Shown: positions 8,607 through 15,481, counted from the first letter of the stretch. The stretch: 17,417 bases of DNA from Candidatus Brocadiaceae bacterium (GCA_003567495.1 PWZK01000206.1:1-17417), one strand, 5' to 3'. Numbers and translations: made by a program. Notes: a model not told the origin generated them from the letters alone.

Positions 8607-9561
8607 CTGGTTAAAAAATAACACATACCACCACTCCGATTTCCCAACAGTAGCGGAACTCGCAGAAGAGAAGCGGAAGCAGGGCCTCTCCATCTCACTT
8701 TGCATACCCTCTCTGAACGAAGAAAATACGATAGGGAAAGAAATAGTGCTGCTCAGGTCCGAGCTAATGATCCGGCACAAGCTGCTCGACGAGCTGGCAG
8801 TAATAGATTCCGGCTCCTCCGACAGCACGCGTGAAGTGGCAAGGTCCTTCGGGGCGGATGTTTACAAATCGTCTGAAATCCTTCCCAAGGAGGGCGAGAT
8901 GAAGGGAAAGGGCGAAAACCTATGGAAGGCCATATATCAGCTTGAAGGGGACATTATATTGTACCTGGACGCTGATATAAAGAACATACATCCCAAATTT
9001 GCTTACGGCCTGCTGGCCCCTCTGATTCTGCGCCCCGAAATCAAGTATGTCAAAGCGTTCTACGAGAGGCCGCTGATAATGTCCGGCAGCGTTCGGCCTT
9101 CCGGCGGCGGGCGGGTTACCGAGATACTCGTAAGACCTCTTTTTTCGCTTTTTTTCCCCCAGCTGACGGCCTTTCTTCAGCCCCTTTCGGGTGAATACGC
9201 AGTCAGGCGCGAGGTGCTAGAACAGATATCGTTTCCGGTCGGCTACGGCGTCGAGACCTCTCATTTGATAGATGTGCTGCAGCTTTTCGGCCTCGAAGCT
9301 TTCGCACAGGTAGATCTGGACCAGAGAGTGCACAGAAACCAGGCAACGCGCGACCTGGGGAAAATGGCATTTGGAATACTGCAGACGTTTCTCAAACGAC
9401 TGAAAAAGCACGATATGATCGCCGAGCTTCCGGAAACAGGTGCCGTTCTGCGGCAATTCCAGAGCCAGGGAACAGAGCACCGGCAGGTAGAGCATGATAT
9501 ACCGGTGACTGAGCGGCCGCCGATGCTGGAAGTCGAGGCATACAGAAAGAAATTCAAATAA
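8578..9561 (+). CDS. gpgS: GT81 family glycosyltransferase, glucosyl-3-phosphoglycerate synthase-like
   Basis: A 327-residue GT-A fold transferase resembling GpgS, which transfers glucose from an NDP-glucose donor to 3-phosphoglycerate. That is the first step to glucosylglycerate, a compatible solute and a primer of methylglucose polysaccharides. Seen in order are ISLCIPSLNEENTIGKE (nucleotide-binding start), VIDSGSSDSTREVARSFGA, GKGENLW, the metal-binding LYLDADIKN, KAFYERP, RVTEILVRPL, QPLSGEYAVRRE, GYGVET and DLDQRVHRNQ. The order and length fit the family. No GpgP phosphatase gene is visible nearby. The chosen ATG (8578) overlaps the M20 gene by 29 nt; an in-frame ATG at 8593 is an alternative, and neither has a strong Shine-Dalgarno. 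The protein is cytosolic. Confidence is good for the family, moderate for the exact acceptor. Confidence 0.78.
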   Translation: MMDSAMKKGDWLKNNTYHHSDFPTVAELAEEKRKQGLSISLCIPSLNEENTIGKEIVLLRSELMIRHKLLDELAVIDSGSSDSTREVARSFGADVYKSSEILPKEGEMKGKGENLWKAIYQLEGDIILYLDADIKNIHPKFAYGLLAPLILRPEIKYVKAFYERPLIMSGSVRPSGGGRVTEILVRPLFSLFFPQLTAFLQPLSGEYAVRREVLEQISFPVGYGVETSHLIDVLQLFGLEAFAQVDLDQRVHRNQATRDLGKMAFGILQTFLKRLKKHDMIAELPETGAVLRQFQSQGTEHRQVEHDIPVTERPPMLEVEAYRKKFK

Positions 9562-9606
9562 CTGAATAGTAATATAGCCCGGCAGTTCTAGAAAGAGGAG
9601 GATAAT

Positions 9607-11466
9607 ATGGCGTTGTCGATCAGTTGGAAAAAAAATGATACACCCGAAGAGCTGCACCCGCTTCTGACCACGCTGGCACAGGAATATCCGGTCGGCGAAG
9701 ATTCCGGCGGCGAGATCGCCGTCTGTTTCGACAGGTCTGAATCGCCCGACACCCTGAAAGTGACCCGCAACGGCGACGACGCCTTGATTTGCTATGGACG
9801 GGCCAATCAGGCCCTGCGAGCTTTAGGCGCACTGATGGCGGGTTTGCCAGAAGACGGGGCGGAAACAGTCGAGCGCTGTCCCTTTATTTCTTTCGGTATT
9901 ATGCTGGATTGTTCGCGCAACGCGGTAATGAAGGTGGAGCACCTGAAAAAATGGCTGCGTCGTCTGGCGCTGTTCGGGTACGACATGGTAATGTTATACA
10001 CCGAGGACACCTATGAGCTGCCGGGAGAGGAATACTTCGGTTACCTGCGCGGGAGATATACCGCAGACGAGCTGAAAGAGATCGATCGCTACGCCGCTTC
10101 GCTCGGTATCGAGATGAGGGGCTGTATTCAGACCCTCGGCCACCTGAATCAAATATTGAAATGGCCAGCTTACGGAAAAATCAAAGATACCGGTAGCGTG
10201 TTGATGGCAGGCGAGGAAGCGAGTTACGACCTTATCACAAAAATGATAGAGCGTTTTGCAAAATGCTTTACCAGCCGGAGGCTTCACCTTGGCATGGATG
10301 AGACCCACGACCTGGGGAGAGGCCGTTATATGGATAAGAACGGCCACGAGCGCGGATTTGACATATTTAACAAACACCTTAGCCGTGTAGTTAAAATTTG
10401 TAAAGACCGCGGCATTGAACCGATGATCTGGTCGGATATGTACTTTCGTATGGGGAGCAAAACCGGGGACTACTACGACCGTGACAGCAAAATCCCTGCG
10501 GATGTTGCCACGAAGATACCGGCCGAGGCACAGCTTGTTTACTGGGATTATTATCATGAAGAAGCTGATTTTTACCGCGAATGGATCCGGCGCCACCGTG
10601 CACTGGGTTTCGAGCCGGCCGTAGCCTCGGGCGTGTGGACGTGGAGAAAACTCTGGTATCAGCACGAACAAACCCGCAGGTGCGCCCCGCCCTGCCTGGA
10701 TGCATGCATGCAGGAGGGTGTTGCCGAGGTTTTCTTTACTATGTGGGGCGACGATGGTGCTTTCTGTGAATTTGACTCAGCTCTGGCCGGACTCTGTTAT
10801 ACGGCGGAATACGGCTTCGGCGGTGGCGAACCGGACGACGAAACGCTGGAAAAACGTTTTAATGCTATCTGCGGCGCCGGCTACCGCGAAACGTTACTGC
10901 CGGACAGGGCCCTTAATGTGGACACACCGGGCGCGCCTCTGCTTTGGGACGATCCGTTGCTGGGCATTTTTTTCAACGAAATAATGGCGAAAGAAGAGAC
11001 CGGCAAACTGGAAAAAGCTATGGAAAGCCTGTCCGATCTGGCGCAGTGCACGGCACGGGACGCGGCTGAGTACGGGACTGCGGATATGGGGCACGCCAGG
11101 CAGCTGGCCCTTACGCTTAAGCTAAAAATCGCTCTTCGCCTGAAGCTTGTCGAAGCCTACGATGCCGGGGATAAGAAGCGATTGGCAGAAGTGCGGGATG
11201 AGGCGGACGAGGTGGTCGCGGAAATCGAAAATCTCGGCAAAACCTTCCGTCGCCAGTGGCTCCGACGCAACAAGCCTCACGGCCTTGAGGTTATACAGAT
11301 ACGCCTCGCCGGCCAGGCCGAGCGTCACCGCGAACTTCAAAGACGAATCGATGAATACATCGAAGGCGGGGCTGCATGCATTAGCGAACTGGAAGAAAGG
11401 TCGAAACAACCGAAAGGCGCAGGGGGCGGCTACCGCGCGCTGGCAACCGCGTCTTCAATTTTGTAA
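9607..11466 (+). CDS. GH20 family exo-beta-N-acetylhexosaminidase, GcnA-like, cytoplasmic
   Basis: A 619-residue glycoside hydrolase of the streptococcal GcnA-like branch of GH20, which removes terminal beta-linked GlcNAc/GalNAc by substrate-assisted catalysis. The barrel begins near FGIMLDCSRNAV (96-107) and continues through MVMLYTEDTYELPGEEYFGY. The catalytic Asp-Glu pair is D231-E232 in HLGMDETHDLGRG. Substrate-pocket aromatics follow in MIWSDMYF (273-280), VYWDYY (311-316) and SGVWTWRKLW (341-350). A helical, charged C-terminal region (about 480-605) ends the protein, as in GcnA. There is no signal peptide, so it likely acts on imported chitobiose- or muropeptide-type sugars. A strong Shine-Dalgarno, AGGAGG (9596-9601), lies 5 nt before the ATG. 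It follows the GT81 gene after 45 nt and probably closes the gyrase-containing operon. Confidence 0.85.
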   Translation: MALSISWKKNDTPEELHPLLTTLAQEYPVGEDSGGEIAVCFDRSESPDTLKVTRNGDDALICYGRANQALRALGALMAGLPEDGAETVERCPFISFGIMLDCSRNAVMKVEHLKKWLRRLALFGYDMVMLYTEDTYELPGEEYFGYLRGRYTADELKEIDRYAASLGIEMRGCIQTLGHLNQILKWPAYGKIKDTGSVLMAGEEASYDLITKMIERFAKCFTSRRLHLGMDETHDLGRGRYMDKNGHERGFDIFNKHLSRVVKICKDRGIEPMIWSDMYFRMGSKTGDYYDRDSKIPADVATKIPAEAQLVYWDYYHEEADFYREWIRRHRALGFEPAVASGVWTWRKLWYQHEQTRRCAPPCLDACMQEGVAEVFFTMWGDDGAFCEFDSALAGLCYTAEYGFGGGEPDDETLEKRFNAICGAGYRETLLPDRALNVDTPGAPLLWDDPLLGIFFNEIMAKEETGKLEKAMESLSDLAQCTARDAAEYGTADMGHARQLALTLKLKIALRLKLVEAYDAGDKKRLAEVRDEADEVVAEIENLGKTFRRQWLRRNKPHGLEVIQIRLAGQAERHRELQRRIDEYIEGGAACISELEERSKQPKGAGGGYRALATASSIL

Positions 11467-11483
11467 GCCGGATGCGATTGAGA

Positions 11484-11513
11484 GTAAGCCCTCAGTGAAC
11501 CCCCTGCCTGCAG
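11484..11513 (+). repeat. Dispersed 30-bp repeat, copy 1, with hairpin 11503-11533
   Basis: This 30-bp segment reads GTAAGCCCTCAGTG followed by a GC-rich arm ending CCCTGCCTGCAG. It matches 27 of 30 positions with the complement of 15053-15082. The arm then forms a hairpin: CCTGCCTGCAGCC (11503-11515), a 5-nt loop, and GGCGGCAGGCAGG (11521-11533), with one mismatch. There is no T-run, so it is not a classical intrinsic terminator. It lies in the 125-nt gap between the hexosaminidase gene and dprA, in the same orientation as dprA. Confidence 0.7.
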
Positions 11514-11591
11514 CCTGTTTGGCGGCAGGCAGGTGGGCTGCAGGCGTATCGTAGTTGAAAGAAGAAGAACCACAGTTGAAGAGAGCCTCAG

Positions 11592-12581
11592 ATGCAATAT
11601 AGCACAAGTGAAAAGCACTATTTAATAGCTGCTTCCTGCCTCAGTGAGGTCGGGCCGGTAACCTTGAAAAAAATTATGTCTGCGAACTTGAATCGGGAGA
11701 TAGATATTTCCGATATCTGCAGGTTTTCCGTTTCTGAATTCAGAAACGAACTTGAAATCGGGACGCGTGCGGCAAAGCAGCTTGCCGGCGTAAGCTCTCC
11801 GCTGGAGCGAGGGGAAGATATTCAAAACACTCTGGAGAGTCGGGGAGTCTGCGTAATTTTTGACGACAGCGACAGTTACCCGCCCTCTCTCAAAAAACAT
11901 CTCGGCCGGGATGCGCCGCCTCTGCTGTTTGTTGCCGGCGCCTGCGAGTTGCTTCGCACTGCATGCATAGGCGTAGTGGGATCCCGACGCCCTTCCGGGC
12001 CGGCCGCTGAGGCAGCTCGCCTGTTTTCAAAGCGCCTGGCAGCGCATGGGTGGACGGTAGTCAGCGGCGCTGCAGCCGGGATAGATTCCTGCGGTCATGC
12101 CGGCGCAATGACCTCGGGAAAGACGGTTATTATGCCGCCGGAAGGGATTTTCCGATTTAAGTGGCATCGCGCTCTGCGTGAAAAACTTGATGAAGGTAAC
12201 TGGTGCCTGGTTTCTCAGTTTCCGCCCGACTCGGGATGGGAAACGCGTCATGCGCTTATTCGCAATAAAATGATAACAGCTCTCAGCGAGGCGGTTGTGG
12301 CATTTGAGCCGAGAGACCGGGGCGGCACCTGGCATAGCTCGAACATGGCGCTGAAGATGCGCAAACCTCTGTTTGTGGCCTCTAACAGGACAGACCATGC
12401 ACATAACGGCGGAATGAAAAAACTCCTCAGACGTGGCGCGCAGCCCCTCGACTGCTCTGAAATGCCTTCGATAGGTGAATTTGAAGCCCTGCTGCTCGGC
12501 TTCGAAGCGCCGTCTCCAGGCGGCACGAAAACACTGTTCGGTGAAACCAGGCGCCACGGCGATGAAATTCCAGAAGCCTGA
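11592..12581 (+). CDS. dprA: DprA/Smf-like DNA-processing protein, divergent and lacking the usual C-terminal domain
   Basis: A 329-residue protein with the Rossmann-like DprA core: IGVVGSRRPSG (126-136), WTVVSGAAAGIDSCGHAGA (154-172), SQFPP (208-212), the RNKMITALSEAVVAFEPR segment (224-241), GGTWHSS and LLRRGAQP (278-285). DprA binds single-stranded DNA and loads RecA during transformation, and related proteins act on incoming DNA. The N-terminal ~60 residues resemble the SAM/HhH-like helical start seen in DprA. The core departs from the usual pattern, with SGAAAGID for SGxAxGID and GGTWHSS for SGSLxTA. The protein ends ~30 residues after the core, so the common C-terminal winged helix is absent. 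The start at 11592 has only a weak purine-rich upstream sequence. The gene converges on the 85-aa gene with an 8-nt gap. Confidence 0.78.
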   Translation: MQYSTSEKHYLIAASCLSEVGPVTLKKIMSANLNREIDISDICRFSVSEFRNELEIGTRAAKQLAGVSSPLERGEDIQNTLESRGVCVIFDDSDSYPPSLKKHLGRDAPPLLFVAGACELLRTACIGVVGSRRPSGPAAEAARLFSKRLAAHGWTVVSGAAAGIDSCGHAGAMTSGKTVIMPPEGIFRFKWHRALREKLDEGNWCLVSQFPPDSGWETRHALIRNKMITALSEAVVAFEPRDRGGTWHSSNMALKMRKPLFVASNRTDHAHNGGMKKLLRRGAQPLDCSEMPSIGEFEALLLGFEAPSPGGTKTLFGETRRHGDEIPEA

Positions 12582-12589
12582 GTCCATAA

Positions 12590-12847
12590 TCAGAACAGGT
12601 CGCTGACGATTTTAGCGAGCAGGCCCGTATCGCGCTCGCTCACGCATCTTTCCACCTTTTTTTCGGGCACCTTGAGATTTTTCAGCGCTGTGTGGGCACT
12701 TTTCCACAGACGGTCCGTCTTTCCGGGGTCTTCACACATATAAAGCTCGGACACGGTTTCCGACAGCTTCTGCACCATAAGGTGTTCCTTGTTATCGTAA
12801 TATCGCTTGATAATTCCACGTTGATATGGTGTTGTAGGCTTGGCCAT
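12590..12847 (-). CDS. Conserved-looking 85-aa protein of unknown function
   Basis: The start is placed at ATG 12847-12845 because a near-perfect Shine-Dalgarno AAGGAGGT (complement of 12852-12859) lies 4 nt upstream; a longer reading to 12874 would put that site inside the gene. The protein begins MAKPTTPYQRGIIKRYYDNK and continues with a helical, charged sequence containing LMVQKLSETVSELYM and RLWKSAHTALKNLKVP. No signal peptide, membrane segment or cysteine motif is present. The high Lys/Arg/Glu content and predicted helices suggest a small soluble cytosolic protein, possibly RNA- or protein-binding, but I do not recognise the family with certainty. It lies downstream of truA on the same strand, separated by the long inverted repeat. 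Confidence 0.8.
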   Translation of the reverse strand: MAKPTTPYQRGIIKRYYDNKEHLMVQKLSETVSELYMCEDPGKTDRLWKSAHTALKNLKVPEKKVERCVSERDTGLLAKIVSDLF

Positions 12848-13251
12848 CCGGACCTCCTTCCGAGATATTGTCAAATGTTATAGTATTGATTCAAAAAGAG
12901 ACTTCGCTCTGAAAATGGGGCGCCTTTTGGCGCGGTAAATAGAAAAATCAGCACCACAATCACAGGCCCGAAGGGCCGACTCACCCGTAGCCCCGGGTGA
13001 CCGAAGGGAACCCGGGGAAAACGGTGCCACTCTGCAAAAGAGCCCCGACGGGGCGACTCAAAAAAAGGGCTCGCCCTGTGTTCGCCAACACCTTGAATCG
13101 CCCCTGCCGGGGCTCTGTTCTGCTGTCTGCACGAGTTTCCCGGGGTTACAGCGCCTAACGACAGGGCGCTTCCACCCCGGGCTATTAATCAGACGGCCCT
13201 TCGGGCCTGACGGCAAAGTCTGCTACGCGACTCTCTGTCGTTGTCGTAATA
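12848..13251. other. 404-nt intergenic region between truA and the 85-aa gene
   Basis: No gene was found. It contains the Shine-Dalgarno of the 85-aa gene (12852-12859), an AT-rich stretch suitable for a promoter (12862-12900, no clear match) and a small hairpin GCGCC-TTTT-GGCGC (12920-12933). The long nested inverted repeat (12964-13208) fills most of the rest. Confidence 0.7.
12964..13208. repeat. Long nested imperfect inverted repeat, PVC-type intergenic element
   Basis: Left and right halves pair in register. GGCCCGAAGGGCC (12965-12977) matches the complement of GGCCCTTCGGGCC (13195-13207). The CCCCGGGT word near 12991-12998 matches CACCCCGGGCTA near 13173-13184. AACCCGGGGAAA (13009-13020) nearly matches TTTCCCGGGGTT (13137-13147 region), and GAGCCCCGACGGGGCGA (13040-13056) matches TCGCCCCTGCCGGGGCTC (13098-13115). 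Several arms are also self-palindromic, giving hairpins within a hairpin. The G+C-rich element contrasts with its AT-rich flanks. Similar CCCGGG/GCCCCGACGGGGC elements recur between genes in PVC genomes (general knowledge). No ORF is encoded. It may fold as a cruciform in DNA or as a structured transcript after truA. Confidence 0.75.
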
Positions 13252-14112
13252 TTAAAACTTTTTCGCGTCGTTTGAAAAAGTTTTATTGTCGATGTTGCGA
13301 CATAAAGCGCCTAAATAGGCGTAAGGCCCCTCGGCGTTTGTTCGCCCCGGGAAAGGGTCTATTAGATCGGGATATTTTACATCCACAAGCATAAGCCCCC
13401 TGGCCGGCGCGGTTGGTCCGGCAAGTGCTCGGTCCCCGGTCTCCATGATCTCGGCAAAACCCTGTACAGAGATATTCCCTTCGGCCGCTTCCAGCATCGT
13501 GCCAACCAGCGAGCGCACCATGTTGTATGTAAAACCGTCTCCCACGACAAAATATCGGAGTAGTTCGCCATGTTCCACCCATTCGCTGCGGAATATGTTT
13601 TTTTCTGTACCCGCAGCATCCCCTCCGGAGCTTGTAAAAGCGGAAAAATCGTGATATCCAACTATAATATTCGCACAAGCGTTTAAAAGACCGACTTCGG
13701 GTTTTTTCCTCCAGCGCAGGCAGTAGCGTTCGCTCAGAGGCCGCCTTGAGATGCTCCTTATTATTGAGTAGCAATAAGTCTTTTTTTCTACTGAAAATCT
13801 GGCATGGAAGTCGCCGGAAACCTCGTTTAGTGCGGTAACGCTTACGTCTTCGGGCAGCCAGTAATTGATAGCCCGCATAAAGGTTTCGGGATCGTGAGCG
13901 ACGGTCGAATCAAAATGCGCCACCTGAGCCCGCGCATGAACGCCCGCATCGGTGCGGCCGGCGCCGTGCAAAACCACTCTGCCCCTTTCACCGGAAGCCA
14001 GCCCGACGGCCCGTTCCAGCGCCCCTTGCACGGTTCTGACGGCAGGCTGAAGCTGCCACCCGTGGAAATCCGAGCCGTCGTATTCTATTTTTAATGCTCT
14101 GCGTGTTTTCAT
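13252..14112 (-). CDS. truA: tRNA pseudouridine(38-40) synthase TruA
   Basis: A 286-residue TruA, which converts uridines 38, 39 and 40 of the tRNA anticodon stem to pseudouridine. Diagnostic motifs are the N-terminal IEYDGSDFHGWQLQP (9-23), RTVQGALE (26-33), and the catalytic GRTDAGVHA with nucleophile D55. These are followed by the RFSVEKKTYCYSI tract, YHDFSAFTSSG, and the C-terminal GDGFTYNMVRSLVGTMLE, the conserved helix at the active site. The length is slightly above the usual 240-270 because of a C-terminal tail. The start is 10 nt after the prepilin stop with no clear Shine-Dalgarno, so it is probably co-transcribed and coupled with the upstream prepilin-like gene. The final codons lie inside a perfect AT-rich hairpin (13254-13284). 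Confidence 0.96.
   Translation of the reverse strand: MKTRRALKIEYDGSDFHGWQLQPAVRTVQGALERAVGLASGERGRVVLHGAGRTDAGVHARAQVAHFDSTVAHDPETFMRAINYWLPEDVSVTALNEVSGDFHARFSVEKKTYCYSIIRSISRRPLSERYCLRWRKKPEVGLLNACANIIVGYHDFSAFTSSGGDAAGTEKNIFRSEWVEHGELLRYFVVGDGFTYNMVRSLVGTMLEAAEGNISVQGFAEIMETGDRALAGPTAPARGLMLVDVKYPDLIDPFPGRTNAEGPYAYLGALCRNIDNKTFSNDAKKF
13254..13284 (-). repeat. Perfect 11-bp AT-rich hairpin over the truA 3' end
   Basis: AAAACTTTTTC (13254-13264) and GAAAAAGTTTT (13274-13284) are perfect reverse complements with a 9-nt loop. The structure spans the last ten codons and reaches into the stop of truA on the minus strand. There is no following U-run and the stem is A-U rich, so it is at best a weak terminator. 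It could instead protect the 3' end of the transcript. Confidence 0.5.
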
Positions 14113-14122
14113 TTATACGAAG

Positions 14123-15010
14123 TCAGTCCGTGTTCCATTCGTAGGCGATCCATTGGCCGGGCTCGCTCTCGAGTATATGTCTCACGCCCCCGCCTCCCAT
14201 CAGGGCGTTGAATCCGCCGCCATGATGATCGCCGACCTGGCGCTTTCCTGCGTATGCGTTACCGGTTATCGGAGCGCCAAGATCGGTATCGCTCCCCGTC
14301 CATTCCCCCCACTCGCCGGCCCCGCTGTCGTCCCATTTTCCGTTTTCGTATTCCCAGCCCTCCGGGTGCCCCATATACTTAATGCCGCCGTGTATTATTC
14401 CTTTATCCGCCGCATAACTCCCGCATGCCGCATTGGTCCTGTTCTTTGCACTTAACCGTGCAAAGGACTCCGGGATCTCAGCTATGAATATCGTGTTGTC
14501 GGGAGCCGAGACTCTCGAAATATGCACCCCGCCCTGCCAGCCGCGGACATGCCATGTACCGTCCCCGTAGTCGTCATTTATTGAGTTCATGATATAGCTC
14601 GCCTTGATATTCAAAGCTGCATACTTACCGCTGCCGCCGGCGGCGGAATGCGGGCTCAGGGGCGAGAAACGCACCGCTGAACCGGGGCATTGCAGGACAT
14701 CTTCTGCGAGCTGCATATCAACATGTATATAATTTAACCAGCTTCCATATGTTAAATCAATATCCGGCAGCACACGACCATGGTTTGCGTCCGAATAAAG
14801 AATATGAATAATCCCGATCTGCCTCAGGTTCCCGATGCACCTCGCCGCACGGGCACTGGATCGCACCTTCGATACAGCAGAGAGCAAAAACGCACACAGC
14901 AGGGCGATGATCCCAATGACTACGAGCAGTTCCACCAGGGTAAACCGCCGTTTGCGGAACTCAGGTACACACTGTAAAATCCGAGTCGCCCTGGAAGCGC
15001 TATTTAACAT
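14123..15010 (-). CDS. Prepilin-type N-terminal protein with degenerate H-X9-DG C terminus
   Basis: A 295-residue protein with a basic leader (residues 1-22) and the pilin signature FTLVELLVVIGIIALLCAFL (23-42), with Glu27 at +5. The residue before F23 is Arg, not Gly. A helix follows with the typical RCIGNLRQIG segment (58-66). The C-terminal half is a beta-rich domain with many Gly, Trp and Asn, like the secreted prepilin-like proteins found in large numbers in Lentisphaerae. The C-terminal motif normally written H-X9-DG is here H262 then Gly272-Gly273, so the Asp is lost. It is probably processed by a prepilin peptidase and displayed or secreted. The specific function is unknown. It lies 10 nt upstream of truA. 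The ATG lacks a close Shine-Dalgarno, and a 30-bp dispersed repeat lies 42 nt upstream. Confidence 0.88.
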   Translation of the reverse strand: MLNSASRATRILQCVPEFRKRRFTLVELLVVIGIIALLCAFLLSAVSKVRSSARAARCIGNLRQIGIIHILYSDANHGRVLPDIDLTYGSWLNYIHVDMQLAEDVLQCPGSAVRFSPLSPHSAAGGSGKYAALNIKASYIMNSINDDYGDGTWHVRGWQGGVHISRVSAPDNTIFIAEIPESFARLSAKNRTNAACGSYAADKGIIHGGIKYMGHPEGWEYENGKWDDSGAGEWGEWTGSDTDLGAPITGNAYAGKRQVGDHHGGGFNALMGGGGVRHILESEPGQWIAYEWNTD

Positions 15011-15052
15011 TTCGATTATTGCTGTATAGCTCCAAACACAAACGCCTGCCTG

Positions 15053-15082
15053 CTGCAGGCAGGGAGTCCACTGAGGACTTAC
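15053..15082 (-). repeat. Dispersed 30-bp repeat, copy 2, with hairpin
   Basis: The complement of this segment begins GTAAGTCCTCAGTG and ends CCCTGCCTGCAG. It matches copy 1 (11484-11513) at 27 of 30 positions. A compact hairpin, CCTGCCTG (15045-15052) - CTG - CAGGCAGG (15056-15063), is present; the right-hand arm CAGGCAGG is also conserved in copy 1, while the loops differ. It lies 42 nt upstream of the prepilin start in the same orientation as that gene. Confidence 0.7.
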
Positions 15083-15252
15083 ATGATACTTACCTTGAGC
15101 TTACACGTTCATTAGTATAAAGGATTCCGCGTAAGATGCAAGTGATCTGATTGTATATGAGCTGAAAAACCAAGTTCCACCAACATGGCAACGATATTAA
15201 CAACTTGTCTTAAAAACACTTGTGGCTTTAGACTGGAAAAGGGTTTTAGTCT

Positions 15253-15286
15253 TTTGTCACAGGTCAAAAAAATTATCTGTGGGTAA
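15253..15286. promoter_or_regulatory. Pair of near-consensus DnaA boxes upstream of dnaA
   Basis: TTTGTCACA (15253-15261) differs by one base from TTWTNCACA. TGTGGGTAA (15278-15286) is the complement of TTACCCACA, also one mismatch from TTATNCACA. They lie 100-130 nt upstream of the dnaA promoter in an AT-rich stretch, where autoregulatory DnaA sites are usual. The support is modest because neither is perfect. Confidence 0.35.
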
Positions 15287-15386
15287 TATCGAAACCAAAA
15301 AAATATTTTTCTGCTAAAAGTATTGGACGAATTAAATGTTAGCAAACCCGCCGTTTTTTTTCCCCGCCTGCATCGGGTGGCAGCAA

Positions 15387-15415
15387 TTGAAAAGCTTCTG
15401 AAAAAGGGCTACAAT
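15387..15415 (+). promoter_or_regulatory. dnaA promoter, sigma70 type
   Basis: TTGAAA (15387-15392) and TACAAT (15410-15415) are separated by exactly 17 nt and match the housekeeping consensus at 5 of 6 bases each. Transcription would start near 15422 and give a ~60-nt leader to the TTG start at 15482. The promoter lies downstream of the in-frame ATG at 15323, which argues against that ATG as the start. Confidence 0.7.
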
Positions 15416-15481
15416 TCCTCCAGTATCATTTCAGTCGTCGTGGAAATTCCCGATTTTTTCCGACCACGAAGGAGAGTTCTC

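Larger units (their letters stand above)
15011..15481. other. Intergenic region upstream of dnaA (regulatory; possible second origin site)
   Basis: About 470 nt lie between the divergent prepilin gene and the TTG start of dnaA at 15482. It holds the repeat copy at 15053-15082 and a hairpin AGACT-GG-AAAA/TTTT-AGTCT (15230-15252). It also holds two one-mismatch DnaA boxes (TTTGTCACA at 15253-15261; TGTGGGTAA at 15278-15286) and the dnaA promoter (15387-15415). An ATG at 15323 is in frame with dnaA, but the extra 53 residues resemble no DnaA domain. Bases 15090-15350 are AT-rich. Confidence 0.65.

Noticed and set aside
9587..9606. TTCTAGAAAGAGGAGG before the GH20 gene resembles a synthetic ribosome-binding-site cassette
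   Set aside because: The resemblance is partial, there is no vector sequence around it, and a natural AGGAGG after a chance TCTAGA explains it.
12964..13208. The nested inverted repeat as a CRISPR array, tRNA cluster or insertion sequence
   Set aside because: There are no regularly spaced direct repeats, no tRNA cloverleaf features and no transposase; the structure is a single large imperfect palindrome.
15112..15345. A 77-codon minus-strand frame in the dnaA upstream region
   Set aside because: There is no ribosome binding site, the composition is AT-driven, and it overlaps the putative DnaA boxes. No family was recognised.
15323..15481. A 53-residue N-terminal extension of DnaA from ATG 15323
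   Set aside because: It has no Shine-Dalgarno and lies partly upstream of the best promoter. The residues do not resemble DnaA domain I, which begins later.
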